IMG/VR virus record: IMGVR_UViG_3300018466_000013
Coordinates: 1 to 21,917 of that record
Direction: 5' to 3' (one strand)
DNA: 21,917 nucleotides
Origin: a virus
Part shown: piece by piece, positions 13,896 to 20,688 of the stretch
How positions within the stretch are numbered: position 1 is the stretch's first letter
Layout: the number at the start of each line of letters is the position of its first letter
The notes under the pieces: model-generated
Databases searched by the model: none
What the model was told of the DNA's origin: nothing
What the model saw: only the letters and a program-made list of their open reading frames with translations
Program-made: the position numbers and the translations under genes

Positions 13896-15197
13896 TTGTC
13901 TCAGCCTATTGAATGGACTGACGAAAACAAGAAAAAGCTTCTATCTTGTATTACAGTAGAAGATTTTCTTCTAAATTTTCCAGGCCGAAACGTAGAAACA
14001 CTAAAACGTCGTCAAAGAGAATTGAAGCAGACAGAATCAGATGTTACTCCCTCAACTGATGTTCCAAGTATTCAGTTAACTGGCGACACAGGAATTATCA
14101 ATACAGGAGCTGTAGAGGAAAAGATTACTGACTGGACTAATACTCTGGCAGTTTGGGGTCTTGATCCTGAGGTATTCGAAGTAGTTGAGCCTGTTACAAT
14201 GAAGGCTTGGGGCACATCTGGTAATATGCGATTCAGTTATCGTGCCCAGATTCAGAAGAAGTCAGATGAATCTGGCGCAATCGGAGATAACTTTGATGTA
14301 GCTGGATGGCGTGAGACCTTAAAGGCACTCTCAGCCAACCCATCTAAAACTCTTTTCGGAGATACAGGTCTCACCTATACTATTTTAGTTGCAGACCCTC
14401 AACTAGGTAAGCCTGGAACACAAGAGGCTTTAGTTAACTGGACTAATGGTATTGAAGGCCACATTAATAGAATTCGTAATCTTCAGCATTCTGGACTACC
14501 TGTCAGTGAACTTGCTATTGCCTTTATGGGTGATGAGCATGAAGGTGCTGTAGGTAACTATGCATCTCAGCCGTATGAAGTTGAGATAAGTTATTCTGAC
14601 CAGATTGAACTTGATTTTGATATGAGAATCTGGAGCATTTACGAATTGCTAGAGCTAGCTCTACCTATTCAGATTTCTTCAGTGCCTTCTAATCATGGTG
14701 AGCACACACGCTTTGGCTCAGCTAAGGCTATGACAAGTATTTATGATAATAGTTCTACTATGGTCGCTAAGCTTGCTAAGAGAGTGTTTGAAGGGTCTTC
14801 TCATGAAGAGCTATTGACTTGGCACATTGCAGAAGATCGTCAGGATACTAATTTGACACTCAATGGAGTAAAGGCTAACTTTACTCATGGGCACATCTCT
14901 CAAGGATCTGGTGCTAAAACTGGTGGAGTAAGCTCTAAGGCTGCTATTGAAAAGCAGATCCTTGGACGTAGAGAAGAGATTGGTGATACTACACTATTCT
15001 TCTCAGCTCATTATCACCACTTCAACACCATTGAGGATAGAGGCCGTACATTCTTTGGTTGCCCTGCTCTTGAGGCTGAAAAGTCCTCACGATGGTTCTA
15101 TGATTCATCTGGAGTATGGTCAAGGCCAGGAATGCTAGGTCTTGTTATTGGTTCTGCCGCAGGAGAGCGTGGATGGGATGAGTTGTCAGTAATTTAA
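13896..15197 (+). CDS. Calcineurin-like metallophosphoesterase with SANT-like N-terminus
   Basis: A 433-residue protein with a TTG start and AAGGA about 9 nt upstream; no better start is in frame. Residues about 6-44 (WTDENKKKL...GRNVETLKRRQREL) look like a small SANT/Myb-type helical DNA-binding unit. Residues 160-420 are a metallophosphoesterase: Asp167 and Gln169 in VADPQLG, GDEHEG (212-217), SNHGEH (265-270), THGH (330-333) and AHYHH (371-375). These are all five metal-binding blocks, with Gln in place of the usual His in block I. Such proteins act as nucleases or phosphodiesterases (Mre11-like) or cyclic-nucleotide enzymes. A role inside the head-gene cluster is unexplained; DNA repair or packaging cleanup is a guess. 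Confidence 0.8.
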   Translation: MSQPIEWTDENKKKLLSCITVEDFLLNFPGRNVETLKRRQRELKQTESDVTPSTDVPSIQLTGDTGIINTGAVEEKITDWTNTLAVWGLDPEVFEVVEPVTMKAWGTSGNMRFSYRAQIQKKSDESGAIGDNFDVAGWRETLKALSANPSKTLFGDTGLTYTILVADPQLGKPGTQEALVNWTNGIEGHINRIRNLQHSGLPVSELAIAFMGDEHEGAVGNYASQPYEVEISYSDQIELDFDMRIWSIYELLELALPIQISSVPSNHGEHTRFGSAKAMTSIYDNSSTMVAKLAKRVFEGSSHEELLTWHIAEDRQDTNLTLNGVKANFTHGHISQGSGAKTGGVSSKAAIEKQILGRREEIGDTTLFFSAHYHHFNTIEDRGRTFFGCPALEAEKSSRWFYDSSGVWSRPGMLGLVIGSAAGERGWDELSVI

Positions 15198-15200
15198 ACT

Positions 15201-15215
15201 AACTGTCCGATAACT
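15201..15215 (+). repeat. 15-nt intergenic repeat with CCGATAAC, copy 2
   Basis: Identical to 12567-12581. It follows the phosphoesterase stop by 3 nt. ACTTA (15213-15217) can pair with TAAGT (15223-15227) in a short hairpin. Confidence 0.6.
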
Positions 15216-15237
15216 TAATATGTAAGTGGTTCACACT

Positions 15238-15268
15238 AAGCCAGGCACTTACGGTGCCTGGCTTTTTT
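15238..15268 (+). terminator. Terminator after phosphoesterase gene
   Basis: AAGCCAGGCAC (15238-15248) and GTGCCTGGCTT (15254-15264) form a perfect 11-bp stem with a 5-nt loop and a T6 run. Because it lies in the way, the GTG at 15226 cannot be the start of the next gene. Confidence 0.95.
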
Positions 15269-15288
15269 CTATAATTGGGCAGGTTACT

Positions 15289-15693
15289 ATGGAGGCGATA
15301 CAAGGCGTGTTAGATGCAATAGGTCCTTGGATTGGTACAATCGGCCCCCTGCCTTTACTTTTCATCGCTCTAGCCCGTGGATGGCTATTAACTCCAGCAG
15401 GTATGCAAAGGGCTTTTGAATCTCAGGAAGCTAGAATTCAAGAAGCAAAGGCAAATGCAGATGCTAGAGTTGCTGATGCAAAAGAACGAGAACGAGAGTG
15501 GAAAATTAAGGTAGATGAAACTCTCGAAATTGTAAAACAGCAGGGAGCACAATTAGATGTAGTAACCGAATTGGGTGAAACTTCTGTTAAACTACTTGAA
15601 GCTGTCCATAGTGCAAGTAAATTTGGCATGATGGCATCAGAAGAGCAAAAAGCTCGTACAGCTCACGTAGTACGTCCAGGCAGGGAGGGATAG
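15289..15693 (+). CDS. Membrane-anchored coiled-coil protein (134 aa)
   Basis: I start it at ATG 15289, after the terminator, with GGGCAGG 5 nt upstream. Residues about 8-30 (AIGPWIGTIGPLPLLFIALA) form one hydrophobic, Gly/Pro-interrupted membrane segment. It is followed by Arg/Trp and then a long charged coiled coil (EARIQEAKANADARVADAKE, continuing to about residue 85). The C-terminus is basic. Topology suggests a membrane anchor with a cytoplasmic or periplasmic stalk, as in small holin-like or spanin-like phage proteins, but no family is recognised. It begins a group of three small genes with tight spacing. Confidence 0.7.
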   Translation: MEAIQGVLDAIGPWIGTIGPLPLLFIALARGWLLTPAGMQRAFESQEARIQEAKANADARVADAKEREREWKIKVDETLEIVKQQGAQLDVVTELGETSVKLLEAVHSASKFGMMASEEQKARTAHVVRPGREG

Positions 15694-15697
15694 AACA

Positions 15698-15877
15698 ATG
15701 GCTATCCACGAGGACGCCCCACGTGAAAACTTAGATCAGGTTGAAAAAGAAATTGAACAAGCAAGAAAATCAACAAGCGACAGGTCAGAAAAGGTAAACG
15801 ATTTGAATTTCAGGCTAAGAGAACTTAGGCGTCGAAATCATTTCAGACTGATGCTTGAAGAGATTTTTAATGAATAA
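15698..15877 (+). CDS. Small coiled-coil protein (59 aa)
   Basis: A 59-codon gene with an excellent SD (GGGAGGG, 7 nt upstream), starting 4 nt after the previous stop. It is almost entirely charged helix: ENLDQVEKEIEQARKS, then EKVNDLNFRLRELRRRNHF, heptad-like, so probably a coiled coil. There is no membrane segment. It may pair with the coiled coil of its upstream neighbour. The function is unknown. Confidence 0.75.
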   Translation: MAIHEDAPRENLDQVEKEIEQARKSTSDRSEKVNDLNFRLRELRRRNHFRLMLEEIFNE

Positions 15878-15889
15878 GGAGGTCAGACA

Positions 15890-16246
15890 ATGCTAGTAGA
15901 GTTGTGGGGCGATGTAGGCTTCTTAACCTTCACAGTTTCATCGGGATTGTTCACACTACTGTTCTTAACAATGTCTAGATGGTATAAGTCTTTTACAGGA
16001 ACGCTTATTGCAATTCACATGGTTGCTGTCGCATTTTTGTGTTCTTATGTTTCTCTTCGTATCTGGGACATCCCTTTACCCGCTGTTGAATGGGTTCGTT
16101 TAATCATGTTCTGGATTCTAGGAATCTCTATGCTGGCTGCTGTAGTTGGATTCCTTGAAGTTCAATTTGGTAAGCGCGGAGCAGGAATTAGAAAAAGGTT
16201 AGCAAACAGATATTCCGATGTAACTGAAGACGAAAGAAAAGACTAA
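15890..16246 (+). CDS. Three-helix membrane protein, possible holin
   Basis: A 118-residue protein with AAGGAGG 7 nt upstream. Three hydrophobic segments are visible: about 10-28 (FLTFTVSSGLFTLLFLTM), 36-55 (GTLIAIHMVAVAFLCSYVSL) and 68-88 (WVRLIMFWILGISMLAAVVG). A basic, charged tail follows. RWYKSFTG between helices 1 and 2 and the W-V-R start of helix 3 recall small actinophage membrane proteins annotated as holin-like. A holin would release the endolysin, but that gene is 15 kb away, so a lysis role is only a suggestion. Infection-related membrane functions are equally open. Confidence 0.72.
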   Translation: MLVELWGDVGFLTFTVSSGLFTLLFLTMSRWYKSFTGTLIAIHMVAVAFLCSYVSLRIWDIPLPAVEWVRLIMFWILGISMLAAVVGFLEVQFGKRGAGIRKRLANRYSDVTEDERKD

Positions 16247-16265
16247 CCGAGAGGTGTGAGTAGAC

Positions 16266-16796
16266 ATGGCAAGACCAAGAAAAGCAGTACCTGCAAAGGT
16301 AGATGAGACAGTTATTAACCAGGAAAATCCTGGCACTAGTGAAACAGCCAGACCTTCAACTGAAGAAAAGCAGGCACCTGCTGTAGCAAAAGCTGCGCCT
16401 GCAATGGAAGTTGATGAGACTGTAGTTAATCAGGAACATCCTGGTACAAGTGCAGTAAACAGAGATCCAGATCCTCAGCTTGTTACTTCTGAAAGTGGAG
16501 TAACTTTTGATATTAGTAAGTCACCACATCCTGAAATTGTTGTTAATACCGATGATGCTGAGAAGAACAGGCGTCGTCAGACTTCAGCCGTTCTTGATGC
16601 AAGATCAGAAGATAAGGAAGATAATAACGATTTCTTCACCCTAAAGTTCCTGGAGACAGGACTAACATACGCTCAGCGTGTATGGAAAAAAGGAGAAGAA
16701 ACTGAAGTGCCTAAGGATCGTGCTAAGGCTTGGATGGATATGAGTGATGAAGCTCAAATTAAGCGTTGGGGTAAAGTAAAGTTTGAGAAGAGGTAA
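16266..16796 (+). CDS. Unknown protein with repeated VDETV-NQE-PGTS peptide
   Basis: A 176-residue acidic protein. Two copies of a 14-residue peptide stand at about 12-25 (VDETVINQENPGTS) and 49-62 (VDETVVNQEHPGTS) within an otherwise disordered, Ala/Pro/Glu-rich N-terminal half. The C-terminal 55 residues (FFTLKFLETGLTYAQRVWKKGEE and on) form a compact strand-rich domain, of a kind seen next to connector genes in actinophages. It is followed 3 nt later by the adaptor gene, so it is probably a head-associated protein. The repeated peptide may be a binding or tether site. Confidence 0.72.
   Translation: MARPRKAVPAKVDETVINQENPGTSETARPSTEEKQAPAVAKAAPAMEVDETVVNQEHPGTSAVNRDPDPQLVTSESGVTFDISKSPHPEIVVNTDDAEKNRRRQTSAVLDARSEDKEDNNDFFTLKFLETGLTYAQRVWKKGEETEVPKDRAKAWMDMSDEAQIKRWGKVKFEKR
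16299..16340 (+). repeat. Coding repeat copy 1 (14 codons)
   Basis: Encodes VDETVINQENPGTS. It corresponds to 16410-16451 at the protein level, although most codons differ in their third base. Confidence 0.85.
16410..16451 (+). repeat. Coding repeat copy 2 (14 codons)
   Basis: Encodes VDETVVNQEHPGTS. Twelve of 14 residues equal copy 1, while at least six codons differ only synonymously. Confidence 0.85.
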
Positions 16797-16799
16797 GTC

Positions 16800-17327
16800 A
16801 TGAGTTTAGCGTCACCTACAGTAGGTCAATTAGCTACCTTTACAGGCAGGCCAAGTAGTACGTTTGGCGACTTTGCTGGCGAGGCGCTAACTCAAGCTAC
16901 TCTACTTTTCATGTTAGCTACTGGACTAGATGCATATCCAGAAGATGAAAGCCTATATCAATTAGCTACTTATGGAATTCTTGATATGGCTGATAGTATT
17001 TATTTAAGTCAGCCATATAAGGAATCAACAGCGTCACCATTCCAGTCTGAAAGCATTGGATCTTATTCTTATAGCAGAATGACTAAATCTGTTAAAAAGG
17101 GTACTGATACTGGTGTTACTTGGTTTGATATGGCTGTTAGTAAGTTGAAGGCTTCTGGCTCTGGCGTAACCGATTCAGGGTCTATTATTGGTATGGAGTG
17201 GGACGGAATAGAAATTACTTCTACTGGTAAGGCTAAAATTGTAGGAGGATCAGGAACCCAACCTGATTATCGAGGTACCTGGGAAATTGATACTTGGAAT
17301 CCTGAAGACTATAATAGAGTTTACTAA
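16800..17327 (+). CDS. Head-to-tail adaptor
   Basis: A 175-residue protein. The helical core SPTVGQLATFTGRPSSTFGD, then ATLLFMLATGLDAYPEDESL and ILDMADSIYLSQPY, has the connector pattern of HK97 gp6-like adaptors, which dock below the portal. A short middle region with SIGSYSYSRM is typical of this group in actinophages. The C-terminal part (about 120-175) is strand-rich. It lies directly before the stopper, neck and tail-terminator genes, the standard connector order. Confidence 0.75.
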   Translation: MSLASPTVGQLATFTGRPSSTFGDFAGEALTQATLLFMLATGLDAYPEDESLYQLATYGILDMADSIYLSQPYKESTASPFQSESIGSYSYSRMTKSVKKGTDTGVTWFDMAVSKLKASGSGVTDSGSIIGMEWDGIEITSTGKAKIVGGSGTQPDYRGTWEIDTWNPEDYNRVY

Positions 17328-17336
17328 GCAGGAGAT

Positions 17337-17753
17337 ATGAGACACTTATTTTCATCTACAGTAGAAATTCTGGTAGCTACAACAAGTATTGTTGAGGGCG
17401 CTAGAGTACAAGCATGGGAAAAATCTACAGCTGTCTTTGATCCAACTTGTGCTCCTGGAGAAATGAAATGTAGGTTGGATCTCATCTTCCTGCGTCCTGG
17501 AAAAGATGCTCCGGCACCTATTGTTGCAGGAAGGTCCCCTGATAGAACTGGAGTTCTATTATGCAGTAATACTCCATCATTGCAGGGCGGCCAGATTGTA
17601 AAGGTCATTAGTGGCGCACATCTTGGTGCTATGTTTTTACTAAAGATGCGACCTGATGAGGCGCAAGGTTTTTCTGGATCACATCATATTGAAGTACAGA
17701 TCCATGAAGTAAACCAAGCAGGATTCGCTTATCCTTCGGGAGCCGTAACATGA
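17337..17753 (+). CDS. Head-tail stopper (head closure) protein
   Basis: A 138-residue strand-rich protein: STVEILVATTSIVEGARVQAW at the start, CRLDLIFLRPGKDAP in the middle and GGQIVKVISGAHLGAMFLL, then HHIEVQIHEV at the end. The beta-barrel layout and the place second in the connector cluster fit a closure protein that stops DNA leaking before the tail joins. GGAGA precedes the ATG, and the next gene overlaps by 4 nt. Family assignment is mostly from gene order. Confidence 0.65.
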   Translation: MRHLFSSTVEILVATTSIVEGARVQAWEKSTAVFDPTCAPGEMKCRLDLIFLRPGKDAPAPIVAGRSPDRTGVLLCSNTPSLQGGQIVKVISGAHLGAMFLLKMRPDEAQGFSGSHHIEVQIHEVNQAGFAYPSGAVT

Positions 17754-18115
17754 TAAGAGTAGAAAGATATATAGCTGGAATTGATACTGAAGTTAACCGT
17801 CTGGCCGCTGGTCCGACGAGCGCAGATCTACTTGCCTTCGAAGTAGTTCTAGAGGACCAGTTCAGGGCCACTCAGGCAGCCGTACACGTTATTACTAGAT
17901 CTCTTAAGGGTTCAGGTAGGTCCGAGTTTAAGATGGACAATAATTCCTGGGTTGGTGATATTACTTATGGTGGTCCATCACCAGGATTTATTCATAACCC
18001 AGTAGATTATGCTGAGTTTGAACGTGAAAGAGACGGTGCTCACGATTTCCTTGAGCCAGCAGAAAGATTGAGTGACGGGTACATTCAGGCGATGACAGAA
18101 TTCTTGGAGGGTTGA
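17750..18115 (+). CDS. Neck / HK97 gp10-like connector protein
   Basis: A 121-residue protein that starts inside the previous stop (ATGA). An N-terminal helix (LLAFEVVLEDQFRATQAAVHV) leads into a strand region SWVGDITYGGPSPGFIHNPVDYAEFERERDG and a final helix. GFIHNPVDYAEFERERD is the hallmark of gp10-like neck/tail-completion proteins (G-P/H-N-P-V-Y-A-x-x-E). It acts between the stopper and the tail terminator. Confidence 0.75.
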   Translation: MIRVERYIAGIDTEVNRLAAGPTSADLLAFEVVLEDQFRATQAAVHVITRSLKGSGRSEFKMDNNSWVGDITYGGPSPGFIHNPVDYAEFERERDGAHDFLEPAERLSDGYIQAMTEFLEG

Positions 18116-18117
18116 TA

Positions 18118-18591
18118 ATGGCTGAAACGATTCAAAGAGCAGCGGTCAACTACCTTCTGACTTTACCTGAAGTTACTGCATCAGTAGGAAGCAATGATGA
18201 AGGACCTTTCATCTATCGTAATGAAATCATTGTCAATCTTGAAGACAATCAATATTCTGCTGTCAGCGCTATTGTTGTTGAAGACGGTGGACCATTAGCA
18301 GTTAATTCCTTGACTAGGTTTCGAGCTAGACGACTTCGTGTCACTATTTGGGCTAATGGTATTAGAGATGCTATAGGTAATCTTACTCAGCCTGCGACAG
18401 TGCCAGAAAAGATCAATGATACGTTCATTGTATTGGATAAGTTCCTACATCGTACAGATCCTGAACCTGTTATGTGGAGTACTATTAAGACCATCAGTTC
18501 TGACAGAATTGGGGATTTGAGTGCCCCTGTATCTGTTATTGATGGCGATGGAATTCAGATTGCTACTGTAAACTACTCAGTATTATTCTAA
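18118..18591 (+). CDS. Tail terminator protein
   Basis: A 157-residue protein from ATG 18118, chosen because GGAGG lies 7 nt upstream; a TTG at 18112 would sit on the SD. It opens with a helix IQRAAVNYLLTLPEVTA and continues with the strands VSAIVVEDGG, RLRVTIWANG, a helix VPEKINDTFIVLDKFLH and VNYSVLF at the C-terminus. This is the alpha/beta layout of lambda gpU-like terminators that cap the tail tube and join it to the neck. It is followed by the CCGATAAT hairpin and the glycosyltransferase. Confidence 0.72.
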   Translation: MAETIQRAAVNYLLTLPEVTASVGSNDEGPFIYRNEIIVNLEDNQYSAVSAIVVEDGGPLAVNSLTRFRARRLRVTIWANGIRDAIGNLTQPATVPEKINDTFIVLDKFLHRTDPEPVMWSTIKTISSDRIGDLSAPVSVIDGDGIQIATVNYSVLF

Positions 18592-18592
18592 C

Positions 18593-18648
18593 CGATAATA
18601 CCTTTAGCTAACCAGATCCCAGGAGGATAAATGCTAAAGGTATTATTG
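18593..18648 (+). promoter_or_regulatory. 14-bp hairpin across glycosyltransferase start
   Basis: ATAATACCTTTAGC (18595-18608) pairs perfectly with GCTAAAGGTATTAT (18633-18646), plus a G-U and a C-G pair outside. The 24-nt loop holds the SD AGGAGG (18621-18626). The right arm begins at the G of the ATG and covers codons 2-6. The left arm overlaps the recurring CCGATAAT. Confidence 0.8.
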
Positions 18649-19752
18649 AAGGCCCCTATGAGTGTTTACTCAGGGTATGGCAATGACGGCATTGGTATTG
18701 CCCGAGCCTTTATGAACAGTGGCGCTGATGTTTATCTTCAGCCTTCACACGTGGATGCTCCGCTTCCAGAAGATATTGCTATGCTTCTGACTAAGCGTCT
18801 TGTAGCTCCATTTGATTTGATGATTCATCATGTAGATCCAGCACAACTCGGTCTACTGAATGAAGAGCGTAGAGGCTCTAAAGTTACAGTTGCTTGGACT
18901 ATGTGGGAATATACCTCTTTAAATAATCTTAAAGGTAGATCCAAATTAAAAAAGGCACTAACAAACTATGATTTGGTGCTGGGATATGATCAAGTTACTG
19001 CTGATTGTTTTAGACCTTATGCAGGACCTAAAACATCTGTAGGTGTACTTCAAGGTGGATACCTTCCTGATAACTGGACTAAAGTAGAAAAAGACTGGCA
19101 CAGTAAGCGATTCGGTTTTGCTATGTGTGGAGTTCTGTCTGACAGAAAAGATCCGTTTGTGACTATCATGGCATTCAAAGAACTCAAGGAAGAGTATCCT
19201 GAAGAGTTTGAACCTGCCGAACTTCATCTTAAGACTACTGCCCCAGGACTACATTCAGCTATGGAGCAGTGGGTACCTAAATTAAGAGTTCACTACGACT
19301 CATGGCCAGAAGATGTCCTAAAAGAATTTTATTCTGTTCAGCATGTATTGTGTGCTCCTTCTCGTGGAGAAGGTAAAAATATGCCTGCATTAGAGTTTCA
19401 GTCAATGGGTGGAGCAGTTATTGCTACTAATTGGGGCGGTCATACTGGATGGCTATCTCCAGAGTATGCCTATCCTCTAGATTACAAACTAATGCCCCTA
19501 GACGGAAATCCTAGAGTATCTAATGCTAGAGCCGATAAGGATCATATGAAGGCTCTTATGCTTCACACTTTCCGCAATCGAGATGAGGTCAAGGCTAAGG
19601 CTAATTTAGCCTCACAAATTATTCCTCAGACAATGAGCTGGGACACTAAGATTAATCATCTTTACCGAAAGGTATCTGAACTAGTACCAGGCAAAGGTAC
19701 CGAAATTTTACATAAGGCACTAATGTCAGGAGCTAACAATGAGAGCTTTTAG
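18631..19752 (+). CDS. GT-B glycosyltransferase (GT4-like)
   Basis: A 373-residue protein. The N-terminal Rossmann part opens with KAPMSVYSGYGNDGIGIARAF (seen here as SGYG followed by an acceptor helix). The C-terminal sugar-nucleotide domain has a CGVLSDRKDP strand near 166-175 and APSRGEGKNMPALEFQSMGG, where Glu247 and Glu255 form the GT4 E-x7-E motif. It should transfer a sugar from a nucleotide donor in the cytoplasm. It sits between the tail-terminator and tail-tube genes, so a tail or other virion protein is a reasonable acceptor. Fold and motifs differ from the two GT-A enzymes at 725-2142. The next gene overlaps by 14 nt. Confidence 0.82.
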   Translation: MLKVLLKAPMSVYSGYGNDGIGIARAFMNSGADVYLQPSHVDAPLPEDIAMLLTKRLVAPFDLMIHHVDPAQLGLLNEERRGSKVTVAWTMWEYTSLNNLKGRSKLKKALTNYDLVLGYDQVTADCFRPYAGPKTSVGVLQGGYLPDNWTKVEKDWHSKRFGFAMCGVLSDRKDPFVTIMAFKELKEEYPEEFEPAELHLKTTAPGLHSAMEQWVPKLRVHYDSWPEDVLKEFYSVQHVLCAPSRGEGKNMPALEFQSMGGAVIATNWGGHTGWLSPEYAYPLDYKLMPLDGNPRVSNARADKDHMKALMLHTFRNRDEVKAKANLASQIIPQTMSWDTKINHLYRKVSELVPGKGTEILHKALMSGANNESF

Positions 19753-20014
19753 AAAACAGGATGGCACCCTAGTCTATTCAGATAGAGATCCAGCTTGGGT
19801 AAAAGATGGTATTGAAATCAGATGTCCAGGTAAATTCAATAAACTGTTCTTGATTCTCAGAGTAGAGCATATGCCACAGCCAGGTACATACATGGAGATA
19901 GCTTGTGCAGATTGTGCTAAGTGGGCTAGAGAAAATGGAGCCCCTGGTGCAAGGCGATTCTTACATTATTATGATACTTCAGGTAAGTGCGTGTATAACA
20001 AGGTAACAGTTTAA
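19739..20014 (+). CDS. Small Com-like zinc-ribbon protein (91 aa)
   Basis: A 91-residue protein that overlaps the glycosyltransferase by 14 nt, with AGGAG 6 nt upstream. IEIRCPGKFNKLF followed by YMEIACADCAKW resembles the two halves of a Mu Com-type ribbon (IRC..CNKL ... EIxCxxC). The first knuckle has lost its second Cys (CPGK), while the second (CADC) is intact, with a late Cys near VYN. RRFLHYYDTSG follows. Com is a translation activator in Mu. Here an RNA-binding role is only a hypothesis, although this genome shows unusual start-site hairpins. Confidence 0.6.
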   Translation: MRAFRKQDGTLVYSDRDPAWVKDGIEIRCPGKFNKLFLILRVEHMPQPGTYMEIACADCAKWARENGAPGARRFLHYYDTSGKCVYNKVTV

Positions 20015-20021
20015 TACTTTA

Positions 20022-20065
20022 GCCGATTACTTAAGTGATTGGTAATTAGGCAGTCTCCTGCCTAA
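20022..20065 (+). promoter_or_regulatory. Two tandem hairpins before tail-tube gene
   Basis: CCGATTAC (20023-20030) pairs with GTGATTGG (20035-20042; two G-U) around TTAA. TTAGGCAG (20046-20053) pairs perfectly with CTGCCTAA (20058-20065) around TCTC. There is no clear T-run. A small AATCT/AGATT stem (20069-20082) then frames the SD AAGGAGA. Confidence 0.5.
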
Positions 20066-20087
20066 ATAAATCTAAGGAGATTAAATT

Positions 20088-20645
20088 ATGGCAGGATCTA
20101 ACTTCGAAGGCTTTTCAATTAGCCATGCAGCTATCCTAGATGGAACTGATGGTACTGAAGAAGAATTCGGTGATATTTACGGCGTACGTTCAGGAACTAT
20201 CGCAGCCGATACAGGTAACTACGACAACACCGGTGATGACTATGTTCTATCATCATGGTTCTGGCTAAACTTTGCCACTGTTACTGTTGAAGCTGGATAC
20301 CTTCCTTTCCAGACTATTTCGTTGCTTTCTGGTGCTACTTTGACAAGCTCAGGTTCAGGTGCTGGAACTACTTATGAAATGGGTCTATGGGAAGAAGATT
20401 CTGTAAACCAGCCAGCACGTCCTATGCTTATTCGTGTCCCTTCAAAGGACTCTGATGGAGCTATTCGAGTTATGGACTTCATCCTTTACAAGGTTATCTT
20501 CGGTCCTATTAACTTCACAGGCCCATCTTACAAGTCTGGTCTATTGCTTAACTACACAGGTCGAGCAGTTATCTCAGACAAGGACGAAAAGGGTGTAACA
20601 CTAGCTAAGCGTGCCATTGGCCGTGTAGTTAACCGCGCAGCGTAA
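20088..20645 (+). CDS. Major tail (tube) protein
   Basis: A 185-residue strand-rich protein with AAGGAGA upstream. It contains SISHAAILDGTDGT, a Gly/Asp loop, VLSSWFWLNFATVTVEAGYLP (read as a strand pair), SLLSGATLTSSGSGAG, PMLIRVPSKDSDG and VMDFILYKVIFGP, ending in a basic helix. The strand layout with a mid-protein loop and the place before the chaperone pair fit siphovirus tube subunits that stack in hexamers around the tape measure. Family similarity is general rather than specific. Confidence 0.78.
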   Translation: MAGSNFEGFSISHAAILDGTDGTEEEFGDIYGVRSGTIAADTGNYDNTGDDYVLSSWFWLNFATVTVEAGYLPFQTISLLSGATLTSSGSGAGTTYEMGLWEEDSVNQPARPMLIRVPSKDSDGAIRVMDFILYKVIFGPINFTGPSYKSGLLLNYTGRAVISDKDEKGVTLAKRAIGRVVNRAA

Positions 20646-20688
20646 TCCAACCAAAAACAATAAGTCCTAGTAGCCCCTGGAGGCAATA

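Noticed and set aside
15226-15288. In-frame GTG at 15226 as start of the membrane-anchor gene
   Set aside because: The stretch holds a perfect 11-bp terminator with a T6 run and no SD before the GTG; ATG 15289 has an SD-like GGGCAGG.
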